NCBI GenBank assembly: GCA_035610365.1
Contig: CM069432.1
Coordinates: 12,896,001-12,960,000 of the forward strand
From: Aquatica leii
Taxonomy: Eukaryota > Arthropoda > Insecta > Coleoptera > Lampyridae
DNA length: 64,000 bases
Direction: 5' to 3'
The notes below the pieces were generated by a model that had not been told where the DNA came from, ran no database searches, and saw only the letters and a program-made list of their open reading frames with translations. Made by a program: the position numbers and the translations under genes. Positions 45,280-57,510 of this stretch are shown piece after piece; position 1 is the stretch's first letter; each line of letters starts with the position of its first letter.

Positions 45280-47065
45280 GAGGAGGCGAAACCATTTATT
45301 GGCTTCCCCCATTCTGCGGGGGTGTGTGAGATTCTCCTACCCACTAAAACCTCTCCTCACATCTCCTTTTCACCAGCATAGGGTACCGCTTTCGCATTCT
45401 TCGCTATGCTAGCTTGGCAATTAGCCGTCTCCTTAGTTACTTATCTCTTTTTCTATCTTTCTTGTTTCCTCCTCTCTTTTCTTGATTATTTTTGTGTACC
45501 AACTTTCTATTTCTTTCCATTTATCCTCGTTCTCGCACATTACGCTAATGATGTTAGATGCTTTTATTTCTTCTCCTATCTTTTCTTCGATTTTCCTTTT
45601 TTCTTCCTTCCATGTTTTACATTTAAACACCGCATGTTCTTTATCATCATTTTCACTACAATCCGCGCAGTTGTCATTTTCTCTTTTTTTAATTTTGTGT
45701 AAGTATTCTCCGTTTTCACCGTGCCCAGTCAGCAGCTGCGTCGTATAACAACTCAGTTCCCCGTGTTTTCTGTGTACCCAGGAGTATATGTTTGGGATCA
45801 GTTTTTTTGTCCATGACTCTCTGTCTTCCCACTGTTTCTGCCATTCCGCTATTGTTGCACTAGTGTCCATTTTATCTTTTCTTTTTTTAGCCAGGATCTG
45901 TAGCGGTGGGATTCCAGCAACCACCATAACGTCTTGTGTGTTTACGGTTCTGTAAGCTCGACTAATTCTTATTGCTAGGATTCTTTGCACCCTATCTAAT
46001 AGTTTATTTACTGTTCCAAATTTGATTGCTTCCTGCCAAATCTCTGCTCCGTACAATACGATTGAATCTACCGCGCGTGCTATAACTTTCCTCTTTGATG
46101 ATCTGGCTCCTCCATGATTTGGCAGTATCCTCCTTAATGCGTTTGCTTTTGTAAGAGCCCTATCTGTTATCGTCTTGACGTGCTCAATGAAGCTGAGGTT
46201 TTTATCAATGGTTATACCAAGGACCTTGATACTTTTCTGGGTTATTATTTTTTGCCCTAGTAGTTCTAAATTTAGCGCTGTGATTCTTCTTTGCCCCGTC
46301 ATTAGTCCTACTTTTGTTTTCTCTGGAACCAGCTTTAGTCTGTTTTCCGTCATCCATGTGTTAATGGTTTCTATTGCTATCTTTGCTCTATATACTGCTT
46401 TTTGTATCTGTTTGGATCTTGTAACTATTGTGAGATCATCTGCAAAGCCAATCAGTTTAACCCCATCTGGCATACTTAATCTTAGTACTCCGTCGTACAT
46501 GACATTCCATAGGATTGGCCCAAGGACCGAAACTTGTGGAACCCCGGAGGTTACTTTGTGTACTATATTTCTTTCCTTCGAGTCATTTATCTGTATGCTT
46601 CTATCTATCAAGTAGTTCTGTAGTATGTTTATTAGATATCCTGGTATCTTCATTTCCACTAGTGCCTTCATTATTTGTCGTCTAGATGCCGAGTTGAAGG
46701 CATTTTGTACATCTATTGCTATCACTAGGCAAACTTGCCTTGTCCTCCATGTCCCATTGTTGGCCTCTTTTATTTCTTTCGTCACGACTCTTATTGCGTC
46801 TATTGTTGACCTCCCTTTTCTAAAGCCAAATTGGTTGTCAGCAAGCTTTTTTTCAATTTTATGTTTGAGGCGCTCGGCCAGTACCCTCTCCAATATCTTT
46901 CCCGCAGCGTCTATCAGACAAATAGGTCTATATGTCGAGCTCGTCTCTCCCTTTGGTATTAGTACTAGGTTTGCTTTTTTCCAGCACAGTGGAAAATTAC
47001 CTTCTCTGACACACGAGTTTAACACATTGGCCCAAGTCTGTGCTCTTTGTATAGCCGCTACTTTT
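45258..47065 (-). mobile_element. R1-clade LINE, 5' truncated, inserted in the pogo terminal repeat
   Basis: 1.8 kb with poly(A) at its 3' end and target duplication ACCACTT at 45251-45257 and 47066-47072. The duplicated bases are part of the pogo inverted repeat GAGGCACCACTTATGG, so this LINE landed within a terminal repeat. ORF1, endonuclease and the start of RT are missing, typical of incomplete reverse transcription. Because the rest of its reading frame is open, insertion was recent relative to the decayed pogo gene. Confidence 0.9.
45433..47065 (-). CDS. R1-clade reverse transcriptase and C-terminal domain (truncated, open)
   Basis: About 543 codons open from the truncation point to a TAA at 45433; there is no real start codon, as the first codon lies in the flank. 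RT motifs (numbering from the open frame): STYRPICLID (45-54), FGFRKGRSTIDA (81-92), IAIDVQNAFNSA (118-129, first catalytic D), GVPQVSVLGP (176-185; the usual GVPQG has V for the second G) and GFADDLTIV (208-216). The C-terminal part has TQLLTGHGENGEYL and a C468-x2-C471-x7-H479-x4-C484 zinc motif, a hallmark of the R1/TRAS group. In life it primes cDNA on nicked target DNA. Inserted outside rDNA, so not the canonical 28S R1. Confidence 0.9.
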
Positions 47066-47535
47066 ACCACTTATGGAAATGGAAAAACACCTTTTTTTTT
47101 AATGTCACTTTATGCTTCAAAATCTGCTCTTTTAGAAAATCAATTGATAATAAAGCTTTATATTTTGAACCATGAAATTCCCTACTTTTGGCCATCTGTT
47201 TCTACATTTAAAAAAAATATTAAAACGCGAAATACAATTTTTGTATAGGTACAAGCCTACATATTTATTGAAATACAAAGCTGTAGATGAAACAAAAATA
47301 AATTTCTGGTACAAATAGGTAAGTAATATAAGAGAAAAGTTTATAAACAACGTTTGTTACATTATTAAACTATATCTGTTCAGAAATGTCTACTTGACCT
47401 GGAAAAATTGTCTTGCACTTTCTCCCCTTGTCTTCAACAGTGGGCTCGGGCAGTTTCCCTAAAATATCGCATTGATTTATGGTAGAAATGTCATTTTCTA
47501 TAGGATAAAAAACAGTCTTCTCATCATTGGCAGTC

Positions 47536-49690
47536 TTATAACATTTCATATTCTTCTGATGATAAAATTTCTAGAATTTTAACCACATATCTATACGTTG
47601 TCGTCGGTCTTTTACCAGTTAGCTTGAATCTTACAAGTACAAAATCTCTCAAATTGAGATCTTTGGGTTCGAAGATTTCAATCTCTTCCTGTTCAAATAC
47701 CGTGAAGTCAATATCGTCTCCACTGCTACCACTTTCCACCCAATCTTCAAGGTCCTGTGAGGAAGAGCCTGAGTCTTGTTTTTGATGTTTTGTTGGCTTC
47801 TGTTTAAGTTTTTCTCCTTTTTTTTAGCCATCATCTGTTTCTTACTCTCTTGAGCCTGTTTCCTTTCTTGCTTTTCTCGTTCCTTCTCCATTTTGAGCCT
47901 CTCGCATTCTTCGTGATACTCCACCCATTTATCAGATGTAATTACACTTGGTGTGTATTCTTTTTTTCTCTTCTTCTTTGAGTCAGTATTATTTTCTTTA
48001 AGATAAGGTAGTACATTATAAAATGCTTTTGAACATATTGTTTTTTGAGCGAAGCAAATATTACGTGTTACTTGTTCTACCCTATCTGGACGAGATGTAG
48101 TAGCGAATGCAGTATTACTATCATTTGATGTGGCCGGAACTTCTTTTGGTTTATCAACTGGGAGCATATCAGTTAAAATGCTAGCATTAGAGGAGATACT
48201 GGAGGGGTTTGGAGATCATTTTCAAGTGCAGGATCCTCGCTCACTAACTTTGGTAGGCCTTCTACATCACTTGCAATTTGATGCCAAACATTGTACAAAC
48301 TCTTATCTTCAGTATTACCTTCCCATTCGTAGTTTCGTCTTTTTGTTTGCTTGAATTCATCTAGCAAAACCACATCAATCTTTGATTCTAGGTACTTCAA
48401 ACAATCTGCAGCTGCTGCGTCAATATCTCGGGTTTGGTATGTTTCGGGTTTCTTCAGAATAATTTTACTATAATCCACATTATTTGATAAAAAAGGATAA
48501 AGGCCTGTTGCTCTTAATCCTGTTACTATATTTGATGTCATTTTTGGATCTTTAATCAACTGAGACAGTATCATGGGCAAATTTAATTTGGTGATCTCTT
48601 GATCATTGTTCTCTATCTTATATTTTCACACAATATTACTCCACTTTTTCTTTAAAGCCGCAAACACAGCGACATCCAACGGTTGAAGGATGTGAATAGT
48701 ATTAGGGACTAGTGCTATTAATATTACTTCATTTTCTCTGCAGAACTTACTTAAATGGAGAGTCAGATGAGATGCGTGTCCATCTAAAAAGATGATAACG
48801 GGTAACTCGATTTGAGACTTCTCAAGGTATGGTACAAAGACGTTGGAGAAGTATTCGTAGAAACATTCTGCAGTCATCCAGCCTTTTTCACTTTTGCCAA
48901 TCCCTCAACCCTTAGGAGCTGCTTTAGACACAGCAGATGGAATCCGGTCATATTTAAAGATTGTTAACGGAGGAACGAATTTTCCTGCTGCATTAACTGT
49001 GAACAGTGTTGTTACATTTTCCTTGTCTGATGATAGTCGTTCATCGTAGACATGTTTTCCTCGTAATCCAATAACAGTACCACTTTTTGGAGCTAAACAG
49101 AAACATGTTTCATCAATATTAAAAATACTGTGTGGATTTTCTAATACACTGGTGGCATTAATTTCGCTTAAACTTATTTGAATCCCGTCAAACCACTTGC
49201 GGATTTTCTCTTCAGTTACTGCACCTTTTCCACCGTGAATGTATTCGGCTTTCTTTTGGGAAAGTTGTTTATGGCGATTAAGGAAGCTGTAATACTATTT
49301 TTTCCCGGACGATCGTTGACGAAAGGAGTTTTAATATTTGCTTCTCGTACCAATTTTTGTACTGAAGTCAGTAACCCGTCTTTATCAATTGGAAATCCCA
49401 TTTTCGCACAAGCAAGTATCCATTCAACCAACTGGTTTTCAGTATCTTTTTCCAAGTGAGACTCGAATCCGCAGTGCCTTGAATCTCTTGGATACTTTAC
49501 TTTACTTTATTACGCAAAGTAGTTCTTGGTATATCAAATTCACGACTTGCTTTGGCAACAGCCATTCCGTCAGAAATGGCATTTAAAGCAAGATTAAGTT
49601 TTGTAGGAGAATACTGAAATTTTACCTTTCTCAGCTTTTCTACTCGGCCTTTATGGGTTTTATTCAGTGCTTTTGGCATTTTAACTGCAA
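47536..49690 (-). pseudogene. Pogo/Tigger-like transposase, broken
   Basis: In order on the minus strand: ATG at 49679, psq-type helix-turn-helix (MPKALNKTHKGRVEKLRK.., IPRTTLRNKVK); CENP-B-like second domain (49455-49216: LVEWILACAKMGFPIDKDGL, FVNDRPG); DDE_1 with FNIDETCFCLAPK near 49110 (first D), IIFLDGHASHLTLHL (second D) and HILQPLDVAVFAALK (third D). Then IVTGLRATGLYPF (48580-48173), a lysine-rich segment and a tail LRDFVLVRFKLTGKR. At least four frame changes and an in-frame stop just before GIGK..GWMTAECF (about 48905) disable it. Length and layout match insect Tigger-like transposases. Confidence 0.88.
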
Positions 49691-50210
49691 GAAATATTAC
49701 ACATTTATGTAAATATATTACAATAGGTATTTATTTAAACAAAAAAGTAAACTGGCCAAAAGTAGTTTTTGCTTATCTACTTATGGCCAGCAGGATGGCC
49801 ATAAGTGGGTAACTAGTGAATTATTGATTCCACTAACGGCCACTGTCATTATACAAATATCATACTGTTAAGTGTAACGAACAATGAAAAATATTTAACA
49901 GAAACCTTAATTACAGACTCCAGTGCAGAAAAAAAAACCGTTAGTAGGAGATTCAAAACGATTGTTTAAGATCACTTTCTTAATAAAAGTCGTTATTTTT
50001 CTTCACACATGCAAGACACTACTACTCGAACTGCTGCAATAAAGCTAAAATGCAGCTTAGATAAATTTCTGTCACTGTACCGACTTAATATTGACTGAAA
50101 TGACATTTTAGCAGTTACAAGGTCATTGGTAGATAGACACCATGTTTATTATTCAACCAATTATAGTAGAGTGGCCATAAGCAGGGTAATGGCCATAAGT
50201 GGTGCCTCTA

Positions 50211-50880
50211 CATTACTATCATAGCAAAAAATAGAACAGCCGAAAAAAAGAAAAAAAAGAGAAAATTTAAACTAAATTACATAAATAATTATAGATAATT
50301 ACATAAATAAGTATTAGGAATGCAGAACTCGCTATTTCAAAAATGCAGATATTTTTCCAAATAAATCAGAATCCTGACTAACGGAGAAGCTGAATGTCCA
50401 AACGTAATGGAGGTCGGAGGAAGAAACAATTGTCGGGCGTTATTTCAACTCAGGTGCATACAAATTTAACTTTTCTAAGATATTAGGCGCATCCACATGA
50501 TTATTCACCAATTTGTAAAGGAACACCGGCTGAACACTCCTGGCCTCTAAAGAAGTCACATTAAACTGTTTTCGAAGGACAGCAGTAACCACCTCCATCT
50601 TATGGATACTATCTCGTGCAAAAGGTGACCAAATCTAAGCTATTGAACAAAATAATATTAGCATTGATATTTTTAAAATCCTTTGTGTTCTTCTTGACAA
50701 ACCCTACCAATTTGTAGGTTTGGCTTACCATTAAAGAAATGTGCAATTTAAAAGAAAGAGATTTTTCAAAAATCAAGATCCAAGACCAAATCAACTTCTA
50801 TCAGCATACTTTGTTTTATTATATAATTAAATACAAAGTTTTCTTTTTTGTTAGTGACAGTTATAAATGACATTTAAGTT
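50211..50880. other. No gene seen
   Basis: Spacer between the pogo element and the next LINE. A short minus-strand frame (50794-50609) shows no domain. Confidence 0.4.
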
Positions 50881-50884
50881 TCAT

Positions 50885-52022
50885 TTTATTAACACTGCAT
50901 CACTCGACCATCTGATCAAGATCTTTTTGGAAAAGCTGTGCGTCGGATGGATATTTGATTTGCTTTAAAAGTTTAGCATCATCAGCAAACATAAGTGTGG
51001 CTGAATGTTTGATTGTAAGAGGAAAATTATTTATAAAAAGTAGAAATAAAAAGGGGCCTAGAATAGATCCTTGAGGCACTCCACTTGAGTTAACATACTC
51101 TTGAGATGCAATACCGAAAGCTACAACAAATTTTTTTCTATATTTAAGGTATGAGCTAATAAACCGTATTGCAGATAGAGAAAATGAAAAACCCATTAAT
51201 TTCCACAACAGATTGTCATGATTCACTTTATCAAATGTCTTGGCCGTGACCCTCCATTGCTGAGGAAACTGCGTGCGTAAACTCTACCAAGTTAGTTACC
51301 GTCGATCTATTTGTCAAGAAACCATGTTGGAAAAAAGAAATCTCGCTCCTAACATGACAATATACTTGTTTATGAATGATATATTCGAGAACTTTGGAAA
51401 ATGAATTTAATATAGAAACTGGCCTATAATTTAAAATTGATGAAGTATCGCCTTTTTTATGTACTGGAATTATTCGAGAAATCTTCCAAACTGATGGAAA
51501 CTCAGATTTCATAAAACAAGCATTAAAAATAATTTTCAAGGGTTAGACAAAACCATTAGCACATAGCTTAATTCCTACATATGTTATGTAGAAATTAAAT
51601 CCGGCTCAAAACATTTTTTGGGTTTTAATTGTCTAGTGGTCAAGAGGGATGGACATAAGTATCATGTTCATCAAACTGAGGAGGAGCGACACTACTAACT
51701 TCGTATACCTGCTCGAAATAATCTGCAAAACCTGTAGATACTGCGTCACCCTTAAATATCCTATCCCCCCCAAGTCATTTCTTTATCTGCCCTAAGTCTA
51801 GAAGATCTTTTAGCATTAACAAAATTCCAAAAGGTATTAATACTTTCATTCACTTGCAGTTGCACCTTATGAATATATTTTTTGTACTGAAATCGGAATA
51901 ATTTTTTCACTTCTGCCCGAAGAATGGCAACATTATTATTAATTTGCTTTGAAAATCTCTTTCTTCTGCTAAATTTGTTTTTTAACTTGATTTTGTTAAT
52001 TAAATTTATTGCCACGCCGGGA
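50885..52022 (-). pseudogene. LINE reverse transcriptase, 3' segment of a split element
   Basis: Frames 52015-51761 (a basic AINLINKIKLKNKFSRRKRF stretch then INTFWNFVNAKRSS, the region preceding RT), 51539-51231 (VWKISRIIPVHKKGDTSS, NYRPVSILNSFSKVLE, FFQHGFLTNRST) and 51226-50900 (NHDNLLWKL, SYLKYRKKFV, SGVPQGSILGPFLFLLFINN, TLMFADDAKLL with the catalytic ADD). The FSKAFD motif survives as AKTFDKVNHD across a frame change near 51240. The protein stops soon after the catalytic motif. CR1/Jockey-type by motif style. Its 5' half is at 56765-58314, beyond a 4.7-kb hAT insertion. Confidence 0.85.
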
Positions 52023-52279
52023 CAGTGGCGGATCTAGAGCTATTGAGGCCCGGGGCGGAAATTTTCCAGGACCTCTTTTATTGGAATGACCACAATGAAA
52101 ATATTACTACATAAATAAAGTTAACATTTATTTGTTTAATAAAAATAAATAGTTAAAATGTAAACAGAAATTTTTTTAATTATAAAAAAAAACTCACACG
52201 TAGTCGACAAGCATTTAATGCAAACAAATATATAAAAAAAACTTATTAGTAGGTACTTATTATAAAAAGGTTTTTCAAC

Positions 52280-52927
52280 TTTTGCTGCTTGAAGATGACG
52301 TCTTAACCGTTTAATTTCTGATAACAGTTCATTTCCTTCTATTTCATCGAAAGTTTTTGTTAAACTTGAAATTAACTTTGGAAGCTCTACAATGTCTGTT
52401 TCGATAAGGTGCAATGACCGCCATATGTTTTTTGCACTGATTCTGTCCTTGTTGTTAGTTCTTGATAGAAAGTATCCATACACTGAAACATGCATCTTCT
52501 TAACTTTTGTGTTAATGTCAAGGCTTCATCTCTTTCCTTTTCTCCTGCCATCATCGTTCTAAATCTTCTTCGCCGAAATTTCTCAATAGGTATGCCCATT
52601 TCATCACAAGTTTTGGTAAAAAATATTAATGCTTTTGCAACCAATTCGTCTCGGCTCTCTTCCAAAAATAGTTTTAAAGCAATTAATTTTTGTACGATTT
52701 TATCCAATGTAATTCTTTCAGTCTGTAAGTACTTTTAGGTATGGTTTACCTCCTCAAGAATGTTATACCACAAATGAAGGTAACCAAGAAAGTTGAAATC
52801 ACAAATGTTTTTCATCACAATTTGAGCTGAACCTCTCGTCTCTACATTTTCTGTTGAATCACACAACTTTTCTACACTCTGCACTAATTTGTCAAAATGT
52901 TTCATCACAGGTTTTACTGCATCATAT
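52280..52927 (-). pseudogene. ZMYM/DUF4371-type hAT transposase, C-terminal part
   Basis: From 52921 the minus strand reads YDAVKPVMKHFDKLVQSV, TRGSAQIVMKNICDFNFLGYL and WYNILEEVN; then (52707-52387) DKIVQKLIALKLFLEESRDE, GIPIEKFRRRRFRTMM and MDTFYQELTTR; then a NELLSEIKRLRRHL segment to about 52290. It continues directly the frame broken at 54760. The hATC dimerisation end is degraded. Confidence 0.75.
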
Positions 52928-54752
52928 TGTTACACGCCAAAGTAAAACCAAGTCACTGCCTGAAATGAGGTAACATAAACGATGTTGTGCCACTAGCTCA
53001 ATGGAGAAGGGATGGGAGATTGACATGAGATCGAAATAAAACGGTAAAAGACTCAAAAATCGGTTAGGGCGCCAATCAAGGTCACGATGATCGTAGCTTC
53101 CGGACCCCTGATAACCCGAAAGCTCATCTGGTTAGTTACAACCCCGGAACTTACCTTGAGTTGTAACTATTCTGAAATACACTTAAAACAAAAATTACGT
53201 ACGCGGCAGCTGAATGAATAAAAGCTCTTTACAGTTTAACAATTTAACATTTATTGACTGAATATATAAAAAAAATAAGTAATAATGAATATCAAACAAA
53301 TTCAATTAAACAAAAGAAATGAAATAATAATAAGCAAGACAAAAACAAAAAAAATACACAAACTGAATACAATATTAAAAATATATAAACAGAAAATAAT
53401 ACTAATAATAGCGTTAACTCGTCTTTTTCAAAGAAAACATAATAAAAAAATAAACTTCAAGGCCTTGACCGCATAAGTAATAAACAAATTCAAATAATAC
53501 AAATAAAAAAAATACACACGTTATAAAATATACGTCCGAAACTTTGCTTCGAACTAAACGTTCAAACAAATTATAGTTTACATATCGTTATATTTCGTTA
53601 CATTATCTCCTTTGCATTAATAAGCTTTACTTTTACATACACACAAAACAAAATTAATTAAATCGAACTTCACGCAAACACCTTTAAGTGTTTCTTGAAA
53701 TAATTAAATTTAACCGTAACTCAATCGGCTCCAATCAAAGCTTTTAAATCATTTCGATCGCGGTTCACTTCACGATAATAACCAAAATCGATAAATACCT
53801 TTACTTAGATTAACTGTCGGCACAGCGTTTCCAGAAGCTACGTAATTAGATCGAACTCCGGTCGCTCCAGGTGTACCGTAGTCGGATACCAGCTCGGTGG
53901 GACCCCCAAACAATAGAATACCGGCGGAAGATTTATTTCACAATATAATTTAAAGCCGCACAACGGCGAAAATAGGATTTTTCCACATAACACATCGACA
54001 TTAAATCCCTCGAACGTGAGTTTTTATTTTTGGAAACCATGAAGTCTATTTAAACCGTAAATTACGAAATTTGGAAAATCAAACTTTTCCACCACTACAC
54101 TCAATTTTCACGGTTCCAACTCAACTACATCACGGTACCCGGTACTTCGTAATTGCGACCAACGATTGATCCCCAAAAACCAAACTTTACCACTTTTAAA
54201 ACTTCGTATTCCCACTTAATTTCATGAACTTGCGCCGTAAAATCTTTGTAAAAGATAGAACATTAAACGAACTAAATTAACAAAGATGAAAACTATAATT
54301 AGCCACGTGCATTCTAACACGTAGACCTACGACAGGAATATTTCTCACCAAAAACGCTTAGTTCGCTAAATTGCAGGTGGCTCGCAAGTGCGCTTATAAA
54401 AGAATTCAACATAAACAAAGTATAGATACCAAGAAAAATGGATCAGCTTACATTCCAAAAGGAAGTCGTAAATTATCTAGCATTGTTATTTTACTAAGAT
54501 AAACAAGTAAAACACTACATCAAAATCAAAACCACGGGACTTTATGCATTCAAAAAAAAATACCAGTAATAATTGTAAAACAACTTGAAATACCAATAAC
54601 ATAAATCACACGTAATAAAATAACGAGCAAAACGTTTTCGATGCTAATATTGAACTAATCAAACGTACCAACAAAAAAAAAAGAAAACCGCCAATTTAGC
54701 CAGTTGGATCTATTTACGGGGTCTTTTACAAAAAAATTCAAACGCAGGTTAC
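52928..54752 (+). mobile_element. LTR-like insertion (probable solo LTR) inside the hAT gene
   Basis: Starts TGTTACACGCC and ends GCAGGTTACA, i.e. TGT..ACA termini, flanked by ATAT at 52924-52927 and 54753-54756. The hAT reading frame on either side joins cleanly across one ATAT (..WSEQY then DAVKP). A TATAAAAG box at 54395-54402 suggests plus orientation. No gag or pol and no internal direct repeat were seen in 1.8 kb, so a solo LTR, or a very small LTR element, is the best reading. It is richer in CG words (CGG, CCGGAC, CCGCACAACGG) than its surroundings. Confidence 0.6.
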
Positions 54753-54756
54753 AATA

Positions 54757-56028
54757 TTGCTCACTCCATCTTGTTCCCGACAACCTTTTTACCGTTACCC
54801 CTATAGTCTCTGATAATATATCCCACCTTTGAGTCGACGAAGAAAAGAAATTGTAAACGCTCTCAAGTGTTCCAAAAAATGTTACACATGTTGGAACGCT
54901 TCCAAATGCGTGCACCTTGCATAAGTTAAGCAAGTGATTAGCACAAGATACAAACAAAGCTTTTTTATTCACTTGCTGTATCCTGGCTTGTATCCCAAAG
55001 TGAACACATGCCATAGTGGAGGCATTATCGTAGCCCTGACTTTGACATAAGCTTATGTCCAATCCTTCTGCATTAATGACATTTAAAATTTCTTGTGTCA
55101 CGTCAACAGCTTTCTTTTCAGCAAGAAAAAAATCCCAAAAACTATTCTCTAACTTCTACTTTTCCATTTTCAATGTGGACATATCTAATAATCTCGCTTA
55201 ATTAATCTTGGTGAGAAGCATCAAGTGTACTATCATATATTATTCCGTAATATTTTGCTTTCTTTATGTCTTCAATGATTCTTTGCTTCACAGTATCGCC
55301 CAAGAGACAAATAAACTCGTTCTGAATTTTAGGTGAGAGATACGATATCATATTTCTTGATATGCTCTGCTGGATTCTCACTAAATGCTCCTTTAAGATA
55401 GGGTCGTAGTGTGAGATTAGCTCAACTAACTCTAAAAAGTTTCCCCTGTTGGTGGAAAATTGATGCTCTCTGTGACCTCGAAAAGGTAGGTTTTGTCTTG
55501 CTAAAAACATGGTGGTCCAATAAGCGATACAAAATATTATTCCATTTTTTTCTTTCCATTTCTCGATTTTTTTTAATGAACAGCATCAATAGTTTTATTA
55601 AGTTCTAGACTTGCTTCTAAGGTTTTCCATTTTTCAAAATTGTTTAAGTGATCGTCAGAATTCTCATGTTGCGATACCTTAGGGTTCAGTTTCCACCAAT
55701 TTTGGAAACCCGTAATAAATTTTGATACACCAGCAGCTTCTTTGTTGTGAAGAGTGAAGAGTCTGCAACAAAAGCAAAATAAACTATTCTTGGATGGAGA
55801 ATAAACCATCCATTTCCTGAGAACTTTTTCACCATTTGGAAGGTGTTTGTAAAACCAACTTTTGCTTAACTGGCGAGTCTGCCCTTTTATAATTTCTCCT
55901 GTTCTTGGTATCGCTTCAAATGCTCCCTCTTTATTTTGGAAACATTTGCTTTTTCTTTTTATTACATCAATTCTAAGGCCGTCTGATAAAATGATTGGCC
56001 AATTTCCCACATCACAATTAAGAAGCAA
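54757..56028 (-). pseudogene. ZMYM/DUF4371-type hAT transposase, N-terminal and central parts
   Basis: Frame 56028-55573 has the TTF-type zinc region (GQTRQLSKSWFYKHLPNG, LRKWMVYSPSKNSLFCFCCR, F..GFQNWWKL). Frame 55510-55202 has LARQNLPFRGHREHQ, NRGNFLELVELISHYDPIL, MISYLSPKIQNEFI and KYYGIIYDST.D. Frame 55101-54760 has LSQCQGYDNAS-like SQGYDNASTMA, VSCANHLLNL and VKRLSGTRWSEQY. These are the motifs of zinc-finger MYM-type-1-like hAT proteins in insects. Stops near 55110-55200 and 55511-55572 break it, and the LTR-like element ends it at 54756. Confidence 0.8.
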
Positions 56029-56764
56029 TTAATGAATTCTATCTGATAAAACTTCGCTATTTTCTTGTGGCAGTTCACTAGTTAGACCTTCATCTTGTAA
56101 TTGTAGTATTCGTTCATCTTGTACATTTATATCTACGTCAGTTTGTTCTATTGTTTCTTCCTGGTTTCCTGGTTTCGGCAGGTGATGCACAAATTTTAAG
56201 ATCGAACCACTCGATGCCTTGTTCCCTTGTTCCCTCGTTTTCTTGACCTTCGATTGTTAATACAATAACGTAGAACACAGTGGTGGTAGGTCTGGCAGAC
56301 CGCTTTATCATTTTTTCGGCAAATGTTTATTTATCGAATGGATTCGCTAAGAAACTCTGCACAGTATTCATTGTTGAAAATTAAATAAACAAGAAACACT
56401 TTCATTCTCGATACATTTACTATGAAATTATATTCACGCAGATGCACGTAGCTTATCTGTGATTACTTGGCGTTAAACAGTTTTTATCTCAAGATGAGTT
56501 GTGTCACAATAAATCCGACTTAAAATATGCAATAATGCAGTTTTCTTTCAAATTAATATCATTTCAGGTTGAAGTTTTAAATACAATTAATAATGTGAAA
56601 AAAGGTAAATAAATATTTACAATGAGAACAAAAGGTAATCAAAATAAATAAATTTAATTACGGAATTTTTTATAAAGGTATTTAAAAATTTATGGTTATG
56701 GAGGCCCCCTTTGATCAGAGGCCCGGGGTGGTCCGCACCCCCCGCCCCCTCTTTGGTACGCCAC

Positions 56765-57510
56765 AAATTTGAAGATTGACATTTATTTTTATTTTCGGCA
56801 CTCTTAAATTAAAAATCTTAAAAACTTTATCATAGAATACATCTACAATGTAATCCACATTGTCAGCCGCACTAAACAAATTCTGCCAATTTATATTTTC
56901 TAGGTCCTCGAATACTTATTCAAAATTTGCATTTTTAAAGTTAAACTTGGGAGCAATTGAAATCTGGCGACTAATTTTTCGGGAAGGTATAATAATGTTA
57001 TATAAAATTGCCGGGTGATAAGCATCCTCTGGAGTCAGAAACTCATCTCTAGTTACAACAGTTGGCAACTGCGATAGAACTAGGTCAAGTGTTCTATTAT
57101 TAACATTTTTTTACATCATTACATGACGTAAGATCATACAAATTAACAAAGTTATTCAAAGCTTTGGCGCATGGCCCACCCGAGGCTAAGGGATAATTAC
57201 GACAACTGACTTCAGATATTTTAAAATCGCCCACCAATACTCTTGTATTTTCACTAATATTTTTTGTGTCTTTGAGAAAATCAAAAAAGGTATTTAAAGA
57301 ATCTACAGATGCAGTCGACATATATACAACAAGAAAGTATAAGATTGTAAAACCCAAAATAACTTTGACGCATAATGCTTCAAAGTCAGATGCAGACCTT
57401 TTCGCCACTTCCACAGCCGTTAGGTTACTCCGAACAGCTAATAAAACACCACCTCCCCTTGACTTTCCCAACAATCTCAAATCTCTATCGGCCCTAAACA
57501 TCCCATCTCC
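56765..57510 (-). pseudogene. LINE AP-type endonuclease, 5' half of the split LINE
   Basis: Frame 57501-57100 has FRADRD, KSRGGGVLLAVRSNL, FEALCVKV, LVVYMST, and VLVGDFKISEVSC (the GDFN motif with K for N). A frame change near 57100 leads to NRTLDLVLSQ, TPEDAYHPAI (the SDH.P-like site read as YHPA), NFKNANF and INWQNLF, running to the hAT boundary. The enzyme would nick target DNA. Substituted catalytic positions and frame changes show it is inactive. Confidence 0.8.

Larger units (their letters stand above)
45246..50208 (-). mobile_element. Pogo/Tigger-like transposon interrupted by an R1-clade LINE
   Basis: TA duplicated at 45244-45245 and 50209-50210. Ends GAGGCACCACTT (left, continuing ATGG.. 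after the LINE) and, from the right, GAGGCACCACTTATGGCCAT. The internal gene is a broken DDE_1 transposase on the minus strand. The words TGGCCATAAG and CTTATGGCCA recur near the right end (49780-49805 and 50171-50200). Without the LINE the element would be about 3.1 kb. TA target, CENP-B-like N-terminus and DDD domain all indicate pogo. Confidence 0.88.
52023..56764 (-). mobile_element. hAT transposon of the ZMYM/DUF4371 type, inserted in a LINE
   Basis: Left end CAGTGGCGGATCTAGAGC; right end on the other strand GTGGCGTACC.., both followed by runs of GGCCC/GGGGGCGG. The LINE reading frame is interrupted between an EN-to-RT linker ending ..NVNLQI (about 56770) and the INLINK segment at 52010, so the insertion point is internal to that LINE. 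An 8-bp duplication could not be found, and the right end seems to have lost its terminal CA. The transposase gene lies on the minus strand and is itself split by an LTR-like insertion. Confidence 0.78.

Noticed and set aside
45406-47248. Long plus-strand frames (for example 46175-46615 and 46625-47248)
   Set aside because: They are antisense shadows of the open R1 reverse transcriptase on the minus strand.
52015-52030. 8-bp target duplication of the ZMYM-type hAT
   Set aside because: The bases before 52023 (CGCCGGGA) do not recur after 56764; the right end seems damaged, so no duplication is claimed.
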